DNA of 64,000 nucleotides from Lithobates sylvaticus (taxonomy: Eukaryota; Chordata; Amphibia; Anura; Ranidae), in NCBI GenBank assembly GCA_028564925.1, contig CM053029.1, positions 579,350,989 to 579,414,988 of the forward strand. The letters are read 5' to 3'. This document shows, in pieces, positions 53,581 through 64,000 of the stretch. The notes under the pieces are model-generated. The model was not told the DNA's origin, did no database searches, and saw nothing but the letters and a program-made list of their open reading frames with translations. The number at the start of each line of letters is the position of its first letter. Within the stretch, counting starts at the first letter, position 1. The position numbers and the translations under genes were made by a program.

Positions 53581-53582
53581 TA

Positions 53583-54482
53583 GGCTCCATTCACACTAGC
53601 GCGTTTTTTGATGCATTTTGCATTTTGCAGAAATGCAGGGAAATTTATTAACATGGGTTCCCATGGAACATGTTCACATCAATGTATTTTTGTGCCTCTG
53701 CATTTTTGGAAAGGGTCGGGGACTTTTTTTCATGCAAAATGCAGCGTTTTGCATGTAAGGCTCGATTCACATGTATGCATTTTGCTTTTGAGCGTTTTTG
53801 AGCGTTTTTGCAGTGCTTTTTGCGGTGCTTGCCGTGTTTTTGGACACGCGTTTTTACCGCGATTTTGCCTCGATTTGCGTTTTTTTTTTTTTTTTTTTTT
53901 TTTTTTACATTTTTTTTTTTACACTGTGGTTGCTAAGCAAAAAAAAAACGCAAAACGCAAATCGCGGCAAAAACGCGGCACTTGTGTTTTGGGTGCGGGT
54001 CCATTGACTTCTATTACATGAAAAACGCTGCATTTTGCATGAAAAAAAGTCCCTGACCCTTTCCAAAAACGCAGGGGCACAAAAATGCATTGATGTGAAC
54101 ATGTCCCATAGGAACCCATGTTAAAAAATTTCCATGCATTTCTGCAAAATGCAAAATGCGTCAAAAAACGCGCTAGTGTGAATGGAGCCATATAGAAGTC
54201 AATGGACCTGCATTCAAAACGCAAGTACCGCGTTTTTACTGCGATTTTGCAGCGATTTTGCCGCGATTTGCGTTTTGTGTTTTTTTTTTTTTTTTTTTTT
54301 TACACTGTATATAGCTGGTTGCTAAGCAACCACAGTGTAAAAAAAAAAAAAAATGTAAAAAAAAAAATCCAAAACCGCAAAACGCAAATCGCGGTAAAAA
54401 CGCGGGTCCAAAAACGCGGCAAGCACCGCAAAAAGCACTGCAAAAACGCTCAAAAGCAAAATGCATAGATGTAAATCGAGCC
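53583..54482. repeat. interleaved inverted repeats (A-X-A'-X')
   Basis: A (53583-53757, starts GGCTCCATTCACACTAGCGC) is inverted as A' (about 54018-54189). X (53759-54014, starts GGCTCGATTCACATG) is inverted as X' (54191-54482). The arms therefore cross rather than nest. X itself has a poly-T/poly-A foldback with GCGATTTGCG-type motifs. Both termini belong to the CATTCACAC MITE group. Confidence 0.75.
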
Positions 54483-55436
54483 TCAATGGGCTAATCTCAC
54501 AGGCCTTTGGGGATTGAAAAGCACACTTTACCAGAGATAGAGGGTTAAAACCACCCCTAGATAATCTACATTTCCTTTCAGTTAGTATTTTGATATTTAT
54601 AGGGTGGGGTAGGGGAAGCCAGTGAAGGGATTGGCAGAGAGGGACAGCAGTCTTAGATCGGTTAGTGAAGTGTATAAATCTAGCAGCAGTGTGACACTGG
54701 TCCAGAAGGCCCATAAATGACTGCGACTCTCAGAAAACTGGAGAGAAAAAACACGGCACAGCCAGGCTACATTTCCCTCTCTTTTAATAGAGCATAACTG
54801 AATAGTTGACTTACATAGTTGCGCTAGCATTTTTGTGTGAGTTGCAGCGTTGTTCCATGTGTTTTCATTCACTTGAATGAGCTGCCCTATGTGTGCTTGT
54901 TCCACCAAAGAAGTTCAAGGACCAAGTTTTGGCCATAAAACCAGGTGCATTTTTTGCATCTGGATGCGATTCTTGCGTGATTCCAAATCGCTCAGATGTG
55001 AAAGGAGCCTTAGTATATCAACCCTATAGAGTTGGTTGAATGTAATTCAGATTGCCCTGAATTGGATTTTAAAGACATAACAATGACCAAAGACTTCGAG
55101 GCCTGGGTATCAACAAATCAGAATGAAAGTGGAACTTCACCCAAAAGGGGTTCCACTCTTCTTCCCCCTAGTCCCCTCCTCTGACACCTTTTGGTACATT
55201 TTTTATTTTTTTTTTGGGCGGGGGGAGCAGGTACTTGGTTTTGACAGATACTGGCTTCCACTTCCTCTCAGATCACCAATGCTTTGAGCTGGAGTTCTCC
55301 TCACATCCTCCCTGCCCGTAGTCTTCTAGGGCACATCACAGGTCCCAGAAGGACCATTCACAAAGCACAGCACAGCTGCATGCGCAGTGGGCAGCCAGCT
55401 GTGAAGTCATAAGGAGTCACAGCTGGCTGCCTACAG
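54483..55436. other. mostly unrecognised
   Basis: Includes a possible LINE scrap at 54590-54720 and a CATTCACAC-group right end (ATGTGAAAGGAGCCTTA at about 54996-55012). Nothing coding. Confidence 0.4.
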
Positions 55437-55440
55437 TTAA

Positions 55441-55845
55441 AGTGGTTGTAAACCCACTTTTTGTACTTTTACCTATAGGTAAGCCTAGAATAAGGCTTAC
55501 CTATAGGTAGTGGAAATATCTCCTAAACGTGCGCCGTTTAGGAGATATTTCACTTGTAGTCCGCCAGAAACTGCTACGGCGCATGCGCAGGGAAGAAACA
55601 AAACTAAAGCCTGTTTCTTCCCTAGTATATGCCGCAGGTTGCGGCTCCAAAGCGCATGCGTGGGAGTGACGTCACGGCGCTCCGGCAAATCACAGAGCCG
55701 GAGTCCGCGGCCCTGAAGGAAGAGGGCAAGAAGATGGACGCTGCCCACACAGGGGACATCACTGGATTCTTTTGCAGGTAAGTGGTACATAATGGACTAG
55801 TATGCGATGCATACTAGCCCATTATGCTTTTCATTTGCAGGTAGT
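55441..55845. mobile_element. piggyBac-like MITE, relative of 6598-7047
   Basis: Starts AGTGGTTGTAAACCC after TTAA at 55437-55440. It shares the CCTATAGGTAAGCC inverted pair and the GGAGATATTTCAC stem region. The right terminus is worn and no second TTAA is found near 55845. Confidence 0.7.
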
Positions 55846-56470
55846 AATAGCAATCCTTATTTTCTTAATTACTCCTGCTGCCCTAGATAGCCTCTGTAAT
55901 GGTCAGGCACTGTGTTGATCCAAAATGAAGTTGGTTCTCTCTGCTGTAATATGCATGCATGGTGGCCTGTCCATAGCAATGAATAAGAATTCTTTACTTT
56001 CGTTTCTATTTAGTTGGTTTTTGAATTGCAAATGCTGCCCATTTCTGTGCAAGAAAGAAATTACAATGCAAGAAATATGTTTTTATTGGCTATATATTTT
56101 TTGATGAAGATGGTGAAGACCTTTATTACACGTTGCACTTTATGGTATCTTTGAATCTGAGTTTTCCAAAATTTACTGTAACCAGATGCTGTAGAAGGAA
56201 CCTCACAAGGTCATTGGAGGGATACTTCATGAATTCAATGCTGTTCAACTTTCTCTCTCTAATTTTGTAACACTCGTGTTCAAGTTTGCATATCAGGTTA
56301 GAGCCTGATCAGTAGGTGTAAGAATATCCTCTTGTCACTGGTAGAAGAGAACTTCTGGCCACATTTCAAACTACTGCCAGTCCTGGTGGCTCCTGGTAGA
56401 GTATGGAGACCACAGAGACAGTACAGGCACTACCGTAGAAATCAGGCAGCAAGGTTCAGGATCCTTGTGA
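55846..56470. other. no recognisable feature
   Basis: No repeat or exon recognised. The stretch 56330-56470 may belong to the LINE whose tail follows the gap. Confidence 0.4.
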
Positions 56471-56966
56471 NNNNNNNNNNNNNNNNNNNNNNNNNNNNNN
56501 NNNNNNNNNNNNNNNNNNNNNNNNNNNNNNNNNNNNNNNNNNNNNNNNNNNNNNNNNNNNNNNNNNNNNNNNNNNNNNNNNNNNNNNNNNNNNNNNNNNN
56601 NNNNNNNNNNNNNNNNNNNNNNNNNNNNNNNNNNNNNNNNNNNNNNNNNNNNNNNNNNNNNNNNNNNNNNNNNNNNNNNNNNNNNNNNNNNNNNNNNNNN
56701 NNNNNNNNNNNNNNNNNNNNNNNNNNNNNNNNNNNNNNNNNNNNNNNNNNNNNNNNNNNNNNNNNNNNNNNNNNNNNNNNNNNNNNNNNNNNNNNNNNNN
56801 NNNNNNNNNNNNNNNNNNNNNNNNNNNNNNNNNNNNNNNNNNNNNNNNNNNNNNNNNNNNNNNNNNNNNNNNNNNNNNNNNNNNNNNNNNNNNNNNNNNN
56901 NNNNNNNNNNNNNNNNNNNNNNNNNNNNNNNNNNNNNNNNNNNNNNNNNNNNNNNNNNNNNNNNNN
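56471..56966. other. assembly gap
   Basis: 496 Ns. Confidence 1.
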
Positions 56967-57225
56967 TCGGGCTCGACACCACAGAAGCCTAGCTCCCGAC
57001 AAATATAACACTGAAATCGGTGAAGGATCTCAGAACAAGGGGAACAAGGGGAACTGTTTAATCACTAATATAAGGACAACAATTTGAGAGTAAGATTGTA
57101 ACATGATTTCAATAGCTTCTGTTATCTGAACTCAACTTGTCTGTTTATACACTTTGTACACCTTGTACCGTCACTTATCTTTGAAAATAAAAACTTTTGT
57201 GGAAAAAAAAACAAAAAACAAAGGG
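56967..57225 (+). repeat. probable LINE 3' UTR with poly-A
   Basis: Ends with GAAAATAAAAACTTTTGTGG and an A-rich tail at about 57203-57225, as expected for an L1-type retrocopy. Most of the body would be inside the gap, so the family is inferred. Confidence 0.4.
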
Positions 57226-57689
57226 ATATTTTGCAATACTATTAAGGGTAGTATCTTGAGGGTCAGCCAATCTTAGTGTATGATATCTAAAAAGATGGCA
57301 GTCCAATCAGCAGCTTCATAACTGTTTGGTAGAAGGGTGGGAAATATTGTATAAAAAATTAATTTAAATGATAGTTTAAAAACATACATTTTAGACATTT
57401 CATTTCCTTTCCATCAGCTTCCCAGGATCTTTGGAGGTTGCATGGCACCAGTAAGAAAATGGTTGTTTGCTGACCTGACTGTAGTCAGTTAAGTAGTATC
57501 ATCCCATTTCCATGAAAACCTGCATTATGGTTTTAGGTCACTAGCATGGACAATGCAGACAATTTTAATGAAGAAAGTTACATTTAAACACAGTTTGAGA
57601 AGTCCAGCCTTTTTGTGAGATAAATGGCCATCTCCTGGTCAAAGAGACAAGAGAAAACCACTTTTTCCAGTTACAAACTTTTCAAGGCG
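57226..57689. other. no recognisable feature
   Basis: No termini or coding motifs. Confidence 0.5.
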
Positions 57690-57692
57690 TAA

Positions 57693-58731
57693 TCCCTCGT
57701 ACACACAATCAGCTTTCCCGCGGGAATGTGTGTGTGGGCGCCAGGGGACTTTTTCCCGCCAAAAGTCTGACGGACTAAGTTTTAAGTTTTGTTTTAAAAA
57801 TTGTCCGCTGGACTCGGCAGTCCGGCGGACAATCCCGCGGTCTGTATGCTAGTCCACCGGACTTTTGGAAATGAACGGACTTGCCGATCATCGGAAAAGT
57901 CTGTTCATTTAGAACGTGAAGAAGAAGAAGACGGCGGTGCAGAAAGCGATGACAGCGGCAAGAACAGAAGAGACCCCGGAAGACCCCGGAAGACCCCCGA
58001 AGGCGGATCGAGACCCCCAGACGACGGCGGCGACGATGAAGAAGGAAGCCGGGCTCCACCGCTCGGTAAAAGAGCTAGGTAAAATAGCGGAGGAGTCCGG
58101 CGAGAGACCCCCAAGATGGAAGAAGACCCCCAGAGCTGTGCAATAAAGTATTTTTAAAAAATTGTGTGTTTTTTTTATTTACACTTTACACCTTAGGTGA
58201 ATGGGTAGGGGTACATCGTCCTCATCAACATGGGGACAAGGTGCTTTGGGGTGGGGGGGGCGTACGGCACCCCCCATGTTGAGGGCACGCAGCCTGGTAC
58301 GGCTCAGGAGGGGGGGGGGCGCTCGCTCGTCCCCACCCCTTTCCTGGCTGTCCGGGCTGCGTGCTCGGATAAGGGTCTGAGATGGATTTGGTGGGACCCC
58401 CACGCCGTTTTTCCGGCGTGGGGATTCCCTTTAAATCCATGCCAGGTGACGGGGCTAGCGCGGCGGCAGTCACTGCGTTTGCTAGCCCCGTCTACCTGAA
58501 GTCACGTTCTAAATGAACGGTCTTTGCTCTGTGTGTGGGCAAGTCCATTCATTTTCAAAAGTCCCGCAGACTTTTTCCCGCGGATTGTCCTCCGGAGAAG
58601 TCCGGGCGTGTGTGAGCAAGTCCACAGCGCGGAAAGTCCAGAGAAGCCCCGCTGGAAGGTCCGGCGGTTTGTCCGCTGGACTAGGTCTGGCGGACAATCC
58701 CGCCGGAAAATCCGAGCGTGTGTACGAGGCA
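57693..58731. mobile_element. TIR element (TCCGCCGGAC type), complete copy
   Basis: Left TCCCTCGTACACAC after TAA at 57690-57692. Right GTGTGTACGAGGCA before TTA at 58732-58734; 1,039 bp. It shares with 19096-23485 the inner stretch around GGATAAGGGTCTGAGATGGA and GCTAGCCCCGTCTACCTG. A 76-codon plus-strand frame at 57916-58146, rich in Lys, Pro and Thr, arises from a GAAGA/CCCGGAAGA repeat and is probably not a gene. Confidence 0.7.
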
Positions 58732-58734
58732 TTA

Positions 58735-59263
58735 GGGTACCTTTTGATTGCGCCATTATCTGGCACTCCCATATGTGAGGGTGCCATATTTGGGATCTTA
58801 ATATGTGTTTTTCAATAAAGCCTTACAAAATGTGGGGGCCCAAAAAATTTCTAGGGGACCCAACCTACATGTTGCACATAATGTTGTCATATAGTGTTAA
58901 ATGAATGTGACACAGATCCACTTTTCAATATATTGCAATGTAGATAAATATTGCTTTCAATCGTTTTCTAGCTTTCTCTTTTTTTTCTGGTAATGGATTC
59001 CTAACTTAACATTATTATATTACCAAAGATATAATAAGTTGTGCATTTATACTGTCTGTAAAACAACCTCAAGTGGAAGCTTTAAGCTTTAATATTCTAC
59101 TTTTGGTTAGATTTTAAACACAGGAAAAGCCCTGATTTATCGGTGGATCATGTGTCATCATAGGCTGGGTAGTACATGACAAATCTTAGTTCATGCCAAA
59201 TTTGCTGATTACCCATCATACTAGTGCACTAAAAGACATAATAAGTGAAGTTCCTTTCAATTA
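58735..59263. other. no recognisable feature
   Basis: AT-rich, no repeat ends or exons recognised. Confidence 0.5.
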
Positions 59264-59265
59264 TA

Positions 59266-60814
59266 CAGTGCCCTGAAAAATTATTCATACCACTTGAAAT
59301 TTCCCACATTTTGTCATGTTACAACCAAAAGCGTAAATGTATTTTATTGGGATTTTATTTGATAGACCAACACAAAGTGGCACACAATTGTGAAGTGGAA
59401 GGGAAATGATAAATGGTTTTAAACATTTTTTTTAAAATAAATATCTGAAAAGTGTGGCGTGCATTTGTATTCACCCCCCTATACTCTGATACCCCTAACT
59501 AAAATCTAGTGGAACCAATTGCCTTCAGAAGTCACCTAGTTAGTAAATAGAGTCCACCTGTGTGTAATTTAATCTCAGTATAAATACAGCTGTTCTGTGA
59601 AGCCCTCAGAGGTTTGTTAGATGACCTTAGTAAACAAACAGCATCATGAAGGCCAAGAAGCACACCAGACAGGTCAGGGATAAAGTTATTGGAAAAGTTT
59701 AAAGCAGGGTTAGCCTATAAAAAAAAAAAAATCCCAAGCTTTGAACATCTCACGGAGCTCTGTTCAATCCATCATCCGAAAATGGAAAGAGTATGGCACA
59801 ACTGCAAACCTACCAAGACTTGGCCGTCCACCTAAACTGACCGGCCGGGCAAGGAGAGCATTCATCAGAGAAGCAGCCAAGAGGTCCATGGTAACTCTGG
59901 AGGAGCTGCAGAGATCCCCAGATCAGGTGGGAGAATCTGTCCACAGGACAACTTTTGGTCGTGCACTTCTCAAATTTGACCTTTATGGAAGAGTGGCAAG
60001 AAGAAAGCTATAGTTGAAAGAAAGTCATAAGAAGTCCCGTTTGCAGTTTGCAAGAAGCCATGTGGGGGACACAGCAAACACGTGGAAGAAGGTGCTTTGA
60101 CCAGATGAGTCCAAATTTTAACTTTTTGGCCTAAAAGAAAAATGCGGAAAACTAACACTGCACATCACCTGAACACACCATCCCCACTGTGAAACATGGT
60201 GGTGGCAACATCATGTTGTGGGGATGCTTTTCTTCAGCAGTTACAGGGAAACTGGTCAGAGTTGATGGGAAAATGGATGGAGCCAAATACTGGACAATCT
60301 TAGAAGAAAATCTGTAAAAAGTCTGCAAAAGACTTGAGACTGGGGCGGAGGTTCAACTTCCAGCAGGACAACTACCCTAAACATACAGCCAGAGCTACAA
60401 TGGAATGGTTTAGATCAAAGCATATTCATGTGTTAGAATTGCCTAGTCAAAGTCCAGACCTAAATGCAATTGAGAATCTGTGGCAAGACTTGCTGTTCAC
60501 AGACACTCTCCATCCAATCTGACAGAGCTTGAGCTATTTTGTAAAGAAGAATGGGCAAAAATGTCACCCTCTAGATGTATAACGCTGGTAGAGAAATATT
60601 CAAAAAGACTTGCAGCTGTAATTGCAGTGAAAGGCGGTTCTGCAAAGTAATGACTTGAAAACAATTTATAATTGTCCTTCCTCTTCACAATTATGAGCCA
60701 CTTTCTGTTGGTCTATCACATAAAATCCCCAAAAAAAATACATTTACGTTTTTGTTTGTAACATGACAAAATGTGGAACATTTCAAGGGGTATGAATACT
60801 TTGTTAAGGCACTG
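59266..60814 (+). mobile_element. full-length Tc1-like transposon, decayed
   Basis: A 1,549-bp element between TA at 59264-59265 and 60815-60816. The ends are CAGTGCCCTGAAAAATTATT and, inverted, CAGTGCCTTAACAAAGTATT, about 85-90% alike over the first 60 bases. It is clearly older than the element at 20249-21870. Confidence 0.92.
59646..60650 (+). pseudogene. Tc1-like transposase pseudogene
   Basis: Starts MKAKKHTRQVRDKVIGKV and hits a stop (TTTAAAGC where the family has an open FKAG). An A-run at 59722 shifts the frame. 59741-60013 is open: MNISRSSVQSIIRKWKEYGT, GRPPKLTGRARRAFIREAAK (HTH domains and linker), RTTFGRALLKFDLYGRVARR, then a stop. The first catalytic Asp would be in the PDESK near 60102 (family SDETK). 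60334-60522 has [19 protein letters not shown] (second Asp) and [18 protein letters not shown] (Glu), then a frame change. The C-terminus KGGSAK is near 60640. At least five lesions, inactive. Confidence 0.9.
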
Positions 60815-60816
60815 TA

Positions 60817-61753
60817 TTTGTATTGGGCAATTTATCACCTGTTTAACTGAAATGCACTGCTGGTTGATGGCTTCAAAATTAAATCATTTTCTGAAAGTAA
60901 TGCTTAGCATTTGTTTCTTTGTTCGAAAACTGGTATCTCACAAACATGTGCATCTGGGTGACAATTCGGACTAAAGATTTAATGTACTGCATATAGTTAA
61001 ACCATCCAAGCAAGCTCCTGTAGCCAGATCTATGAATGCTAATGTTTCAGATACTATTGTATAGTGCTATTGTTCAATTATAGTTAAAACGTGTATTGTA
61101 AAATTAATTTAAAATATGAAAAACAAGATAACTTGCCATTTGTACATTTACCATGAATATGCTTATTCCAGAGCAGCAACTTACTAAGTAATGAGACAAA
61201 TATTGAGCATCCATTGCAACGTTTGTGGTCTTAAGAGATATGAATGGAAGCCTTACTTTACACAAGCAGGGAAGAGGGTCAGCTTCGGGCCATGCAAAGT
61301 AAAGCTAAGTGTAGGCTTTAACCTCGCTGTAAGTCTCCTAACCCCACCCCATTATGTCCAGCTACATCTTTAACCAGGCAGATGACTCTTGCTAAGCTGA
61401 TGGAATGTACTACTGGGTTACGTCTATGTGGGACTAAACAATGCAGAAGTCCAGGGCATAATTATCATGTACCTGGTGAAGACTGGAACATTGTGGAGGC
61501 CTATCTTGCACCTCCTGCCCAATACTTATAAAGGTGTAGACAGAGAGTGTGGGGGCATGGAGCAGCTGGAGTGCTTGAGTAGCCAGCTGGTGATGTCTAC
61601 TCCTTAGGTGGGTAGAGCTGGAAGTCATAGTCCACAGGATAGGATGTTGAAGCAGCTTGGCACCAGAGCAGAAGATGTAAGCAGGGTCAGGAAGCAGATG
61701 GCAGTCAGCAATAGCCAGGCAGTGAGGGACCAAATCAGCAGGCAGAGCAAGTC
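60817..61753. other. no recognisable feature
   Basis: No repeat termini or coding motifs. Possibly single-copy. Confidence 0.5.
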
Positions 61754-61756
61754 TAA

Positions 61757-62173
61757 TGCCCCGTACACACGGTCGGAAAATCCGACCACAAAATCCATCG
61801 GATTTTTTCCGACTGATTTTGTCCGACACTGGTGTTGCATACACAAGGTCGGACAAAGTTGTCGGAAAATCCGATCATTCTGAACGTGGTGACGTTTGTT
61901 GCCTACAACGGGACTATGTAGAGGCTAGTAGCCAATAGCTTTGGTTCCTAAAATGTGATCTGAGCATGCGTGGCACTTTGTTTTGCTACACACGATCGGG
62001 AAAAGTCCGATAGGACTTTGTTGTCGGAAAATTTGAGAGCAGGAGATAAAACTTTGTCCGTCGGAAAATCCGACGGAAAAAGTCTGATGGAGCCTACACA
62101 CGGTCGGAATTTCCGACAACATTGTCCGATAGGACATTTTCCGTCGGAAAAATCCGACCGTGTGTACGGGGCA
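61757..62173. mobile_element. Harbinger-like MITE, reference copy
   Basis: A 417-bp element TGCCCCGTACACACGGTCGG...CCGTGTGTACGGGGCA between TAA at 61754-61756 and 62174-62176. It is the best-preserved member of the commonest MITE family in the window. Confidence 0.9.
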
Positions 62174-62176
62174 TAA

Positions 62177-62655
62177 GAAGCAGACCAGGGATGGTAACAG
62201 CTGGGCAAAGCAGTACAGAATCAGCAGGAAGAGACTAGTCCAGTAAACAGGCTGAGGTCAGGGTAACCAGATGAGCAAGGGTGAGGCAAAGAGCATAGGT
62301 GTAGTCCTGGGAGAATCCAGATCATACACAGGTAGGCAATTACAACAAATCAGGTCTCAGGACACACCAAACAAGCTGAAGATTATTAGCAACTTCTCCC
62401 AGTGATACATCTACTTAAAAATTCTGCCGGGCATCAAGTGTACACAGAAATTTCCACATGCATGTGCACATGCGTACAAGCATGCGCTGGGCAATCACAG
62501 CATGTCTGGTGTTGTCCTTTCCCCAGAAGTCCAAGCAGTAATGGGCACGCTCATGAGCATAAGTCCACACTGGTTTCCTGAGAATCCAGTTTACCTTACA
62601 ATAATGTTGTCCTGTCACAAAATGTTAGTATTGGAGGAGAACTCCTCCCTTCCCA
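62177..62655. other. no recognisable feature
   Basis: No repeat termini or exons recognised. Confidence 0.5.
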
Positions 62656-62912
62656 GATAAATGCACATATTTGCCAACACACCAGGGATCCTCAAATGTC
62701 ATCCAATGGCTTTTAGTGCATAAAGATCACATCACAAGAACAAGTGCAACGTTTCGGAGCCGCGCAGGACCCCTACGTCTTTACATACCTGAGTGGTCCT
62801 GAGCGGCTACGAAACGTTGCACTTGTTCTTGTGATGTGATCTGTTTGCAATAAAAGCCTTTGGATGACATTTGAGGATCCTTTGTGTGCTGGCGAATATG
62901 TGCATTTATTTG
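62656..62912. repeat. inverted-arm element with hammerhead-like motifs
   Basis: Arms of about 105-110 bp face each other. Each holds a GGCTCCGAAACGTTGC-type motif (plus strand near 62806, minus strand near 62749) followed on its own strand by GTGATGTGATC. The plus-strand arm then has GCAATAAAAGCC. It resembles the module at 27550-27790. The CTGATGA half of the core is degraded in both arms. Confidence 0.5.
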
Positions 62913-63275
62913 TGAAGTTTCTAGTAACCAGCTGGTAGTCGCTTCAGCACCCACTACTGAAGAGCCTTGTTTCCAGGAACATGTTCGATGGGAATATAGA
63001 CAAGACTCCTCCCTTCCCAGTTTACAAAATAGCTTTACCTAGCTACTTCATATCCTTTCCAAGACACATTGAGCAAAATCTCTTGGGAACCCTGACTTAG
63101 GTAGGGGACTGCACATTGGAAAATGCCCAGTATTGGCTCTTCCAGACCACCTGACTATAGTTCCAAAGGCCAAAATTCATCATCACACTCACAGTCTACT
63201 TAAGCCCAAAGCTTATCCCTGGTTCTATTGCCAATATTCCACTTTTGATTATTGTTTTTATTGCTCTTGTTTGCA
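62913..63275. other. no recognisable feature
   Basis: No repeat ends or coding motifs. Confidence 0.5.
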
Positions 63276-63279
63276 TTAA

Positions 63280-63531
63280 CCACTTCAATACCAGGCACTT
63301 AGACACCTTCCTGCCCAGGCCAAGTTTCAGCTTTCAGCGCTGTCGCAATTTGAATGACAATTGCGCGGTCATACAACACTGCACCCAAACAAATGTTTTA
63401 TCATTTTATTCCCACAAAAAGAGCTTTCTTTTGGTGGTATTTGATCACCTCTGCAATTTTTATTTTTTGCGCAACAAATAAAAAAATATCGAAAATTTTG
63501 AAAAAAAAAACAAGTTTTTCTTTGTTTATTT
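63280..63531 (+). repeat. family R fragment (R7)
   Basis: Starts CCACTTCAATACCAGGC after TTAA at 63276-63279, has the hallmark AAGAGCTTTCTTTTGGTGGT at 63418, and is cut at about 63531 where a new family R copy starts. Confidence 0.75.
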
Positions 63532-64000
63532 AACCACCTGATTACTTTGCACTTAAACCCCCCTCGTGACCAGACCAATTTTCAGCTTTTGGCGCTGACG
63601 CACTTGGAATGACAATTGCGCGGTCATACGACACTGTACCCAAATGAAATTGTTATCATTTTTTCCCCACAAATAGAGCTTTCTTTTGGTGGTATTTGAT
63701 CACCTCTGCGTTTTTTATTTTTTGCGCAATAAACAAAAGAAGAGCGACAAATTTTAAAAAAAATATATATTTTTTACTTTTTGCTATAATAAATATCCCC
63801 AAAAAATATATAAAAAAAACTTTTTTTCCTCAGTTTAGGCCGAAACGTATTCTACATATTTTTGTTAAAAAAAAAAAAATCGCAATTAGCGATTATTGAT
63901 TAGTTTGCGCAAAAGTTATAGCGTTTACAAAATAGGGGATAGTTTTATAGCATTTTTATTAATATTTTTTTTTTACTAGTAATGGCGGCGATCAGCGATT
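63532..64000 (+). repeat. family R element (R8), runs off window
   Basis: Starts after TTTAACCACCTG at about 63529. The hallmark AATAGAGCTTTCTTTTGGTG is at 63673. Its sequence to 64000 parallels R2 at 10708-11160. Confidence 0.75.

Noticed and set aside
56332-57087. ORFs crossing runs of N (also 32977-33610)
   Set aside because: Most of their length is undefined sequence, so no protein can be claimed.
57916-58146. 76-codon Lys/Pro-rich ORF
   Set aside because: Lies in a GAAGA/CCCGGAAGA low-complexity repeat inside a TIR element; the sister element does not conserve the frame.

Overview
The window looks like intergenic DNA from a large amphibian genome, most likely a ranid-type frog. That is an inference from the repeat mix: TTAA-flanked and TAA/TTA-flanked MITE families, five Tc1-like transposons, L1-, CR1- and L2-like LINE pieces, and a Penelope-like element (PLE). 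I found no host exon, tRNA, rRNA or CRISPR array. Two runs of N (33124-33580 and 56471-56966) are assembly gaps.

Layout. 1-8.1 kb: Harbinger-like MITEs and two diverged copies of one 1.6-kb block. One copy sits inside another repeat. Each copy serves as the empty site for an insertion found only in the other. 4.3-5.6 kb: a Tc1-like relic carrying a TTA-flanked MITE and a palindromic hAT element. 8.4-12.3 kb: two TTAA-flanked repeats of one large family (here family R) and a MITE. 12.4-16.3 kb: minisatellite, Tc1 debris and a candidate solo LTR. 16.3-23.7 kb: a deep nest in which a TTAA element holds a hAT element and a TIR element; the TIR element holds an L1, and the L1 holds a nearly intact Tc1-like transposon with about 213-bp matching TIRs. 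24.7-33 kb: a second candidate solo LTR, more family R copies with internal minisatellites, LINE tails and a Tc1-like transposase fragment.

The centrepiece is 33.6-44.2 kb, a young tandem PLE on the minus strand. It has an upstream coiled-coil ORF (336 aa), a reverse transcriptase with a GIY-YIG endonuclease (764 aa or more), two direct copies of a 3.1-kb terminal repeat that differ at only about ten places outside G-runs, a truncated second unit, and an inverted terminal fragment joined to an L1 gene. The terminal repeats carry a hammerhead-like ribozyme motif. Similar motifs followed by an AATAAA recur at four other places, mostly in elements with inverted arms. The RT frame has no ATG and overlaps the upstream ORF in another frame.

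45-64 kb: more MITEs, a TTCG-rich element with near-100-bp internal repeats, a TTAA element holding a CR1 and another repeat, an interleaved inverted-repeat structure, a full-length decayed Tc1-like transposon, and two further family R copies running off the end.

All calls come from reading the sequence by eye. Family names rest on motifs, termini and target-site duplications (TSDs), not on database searches.
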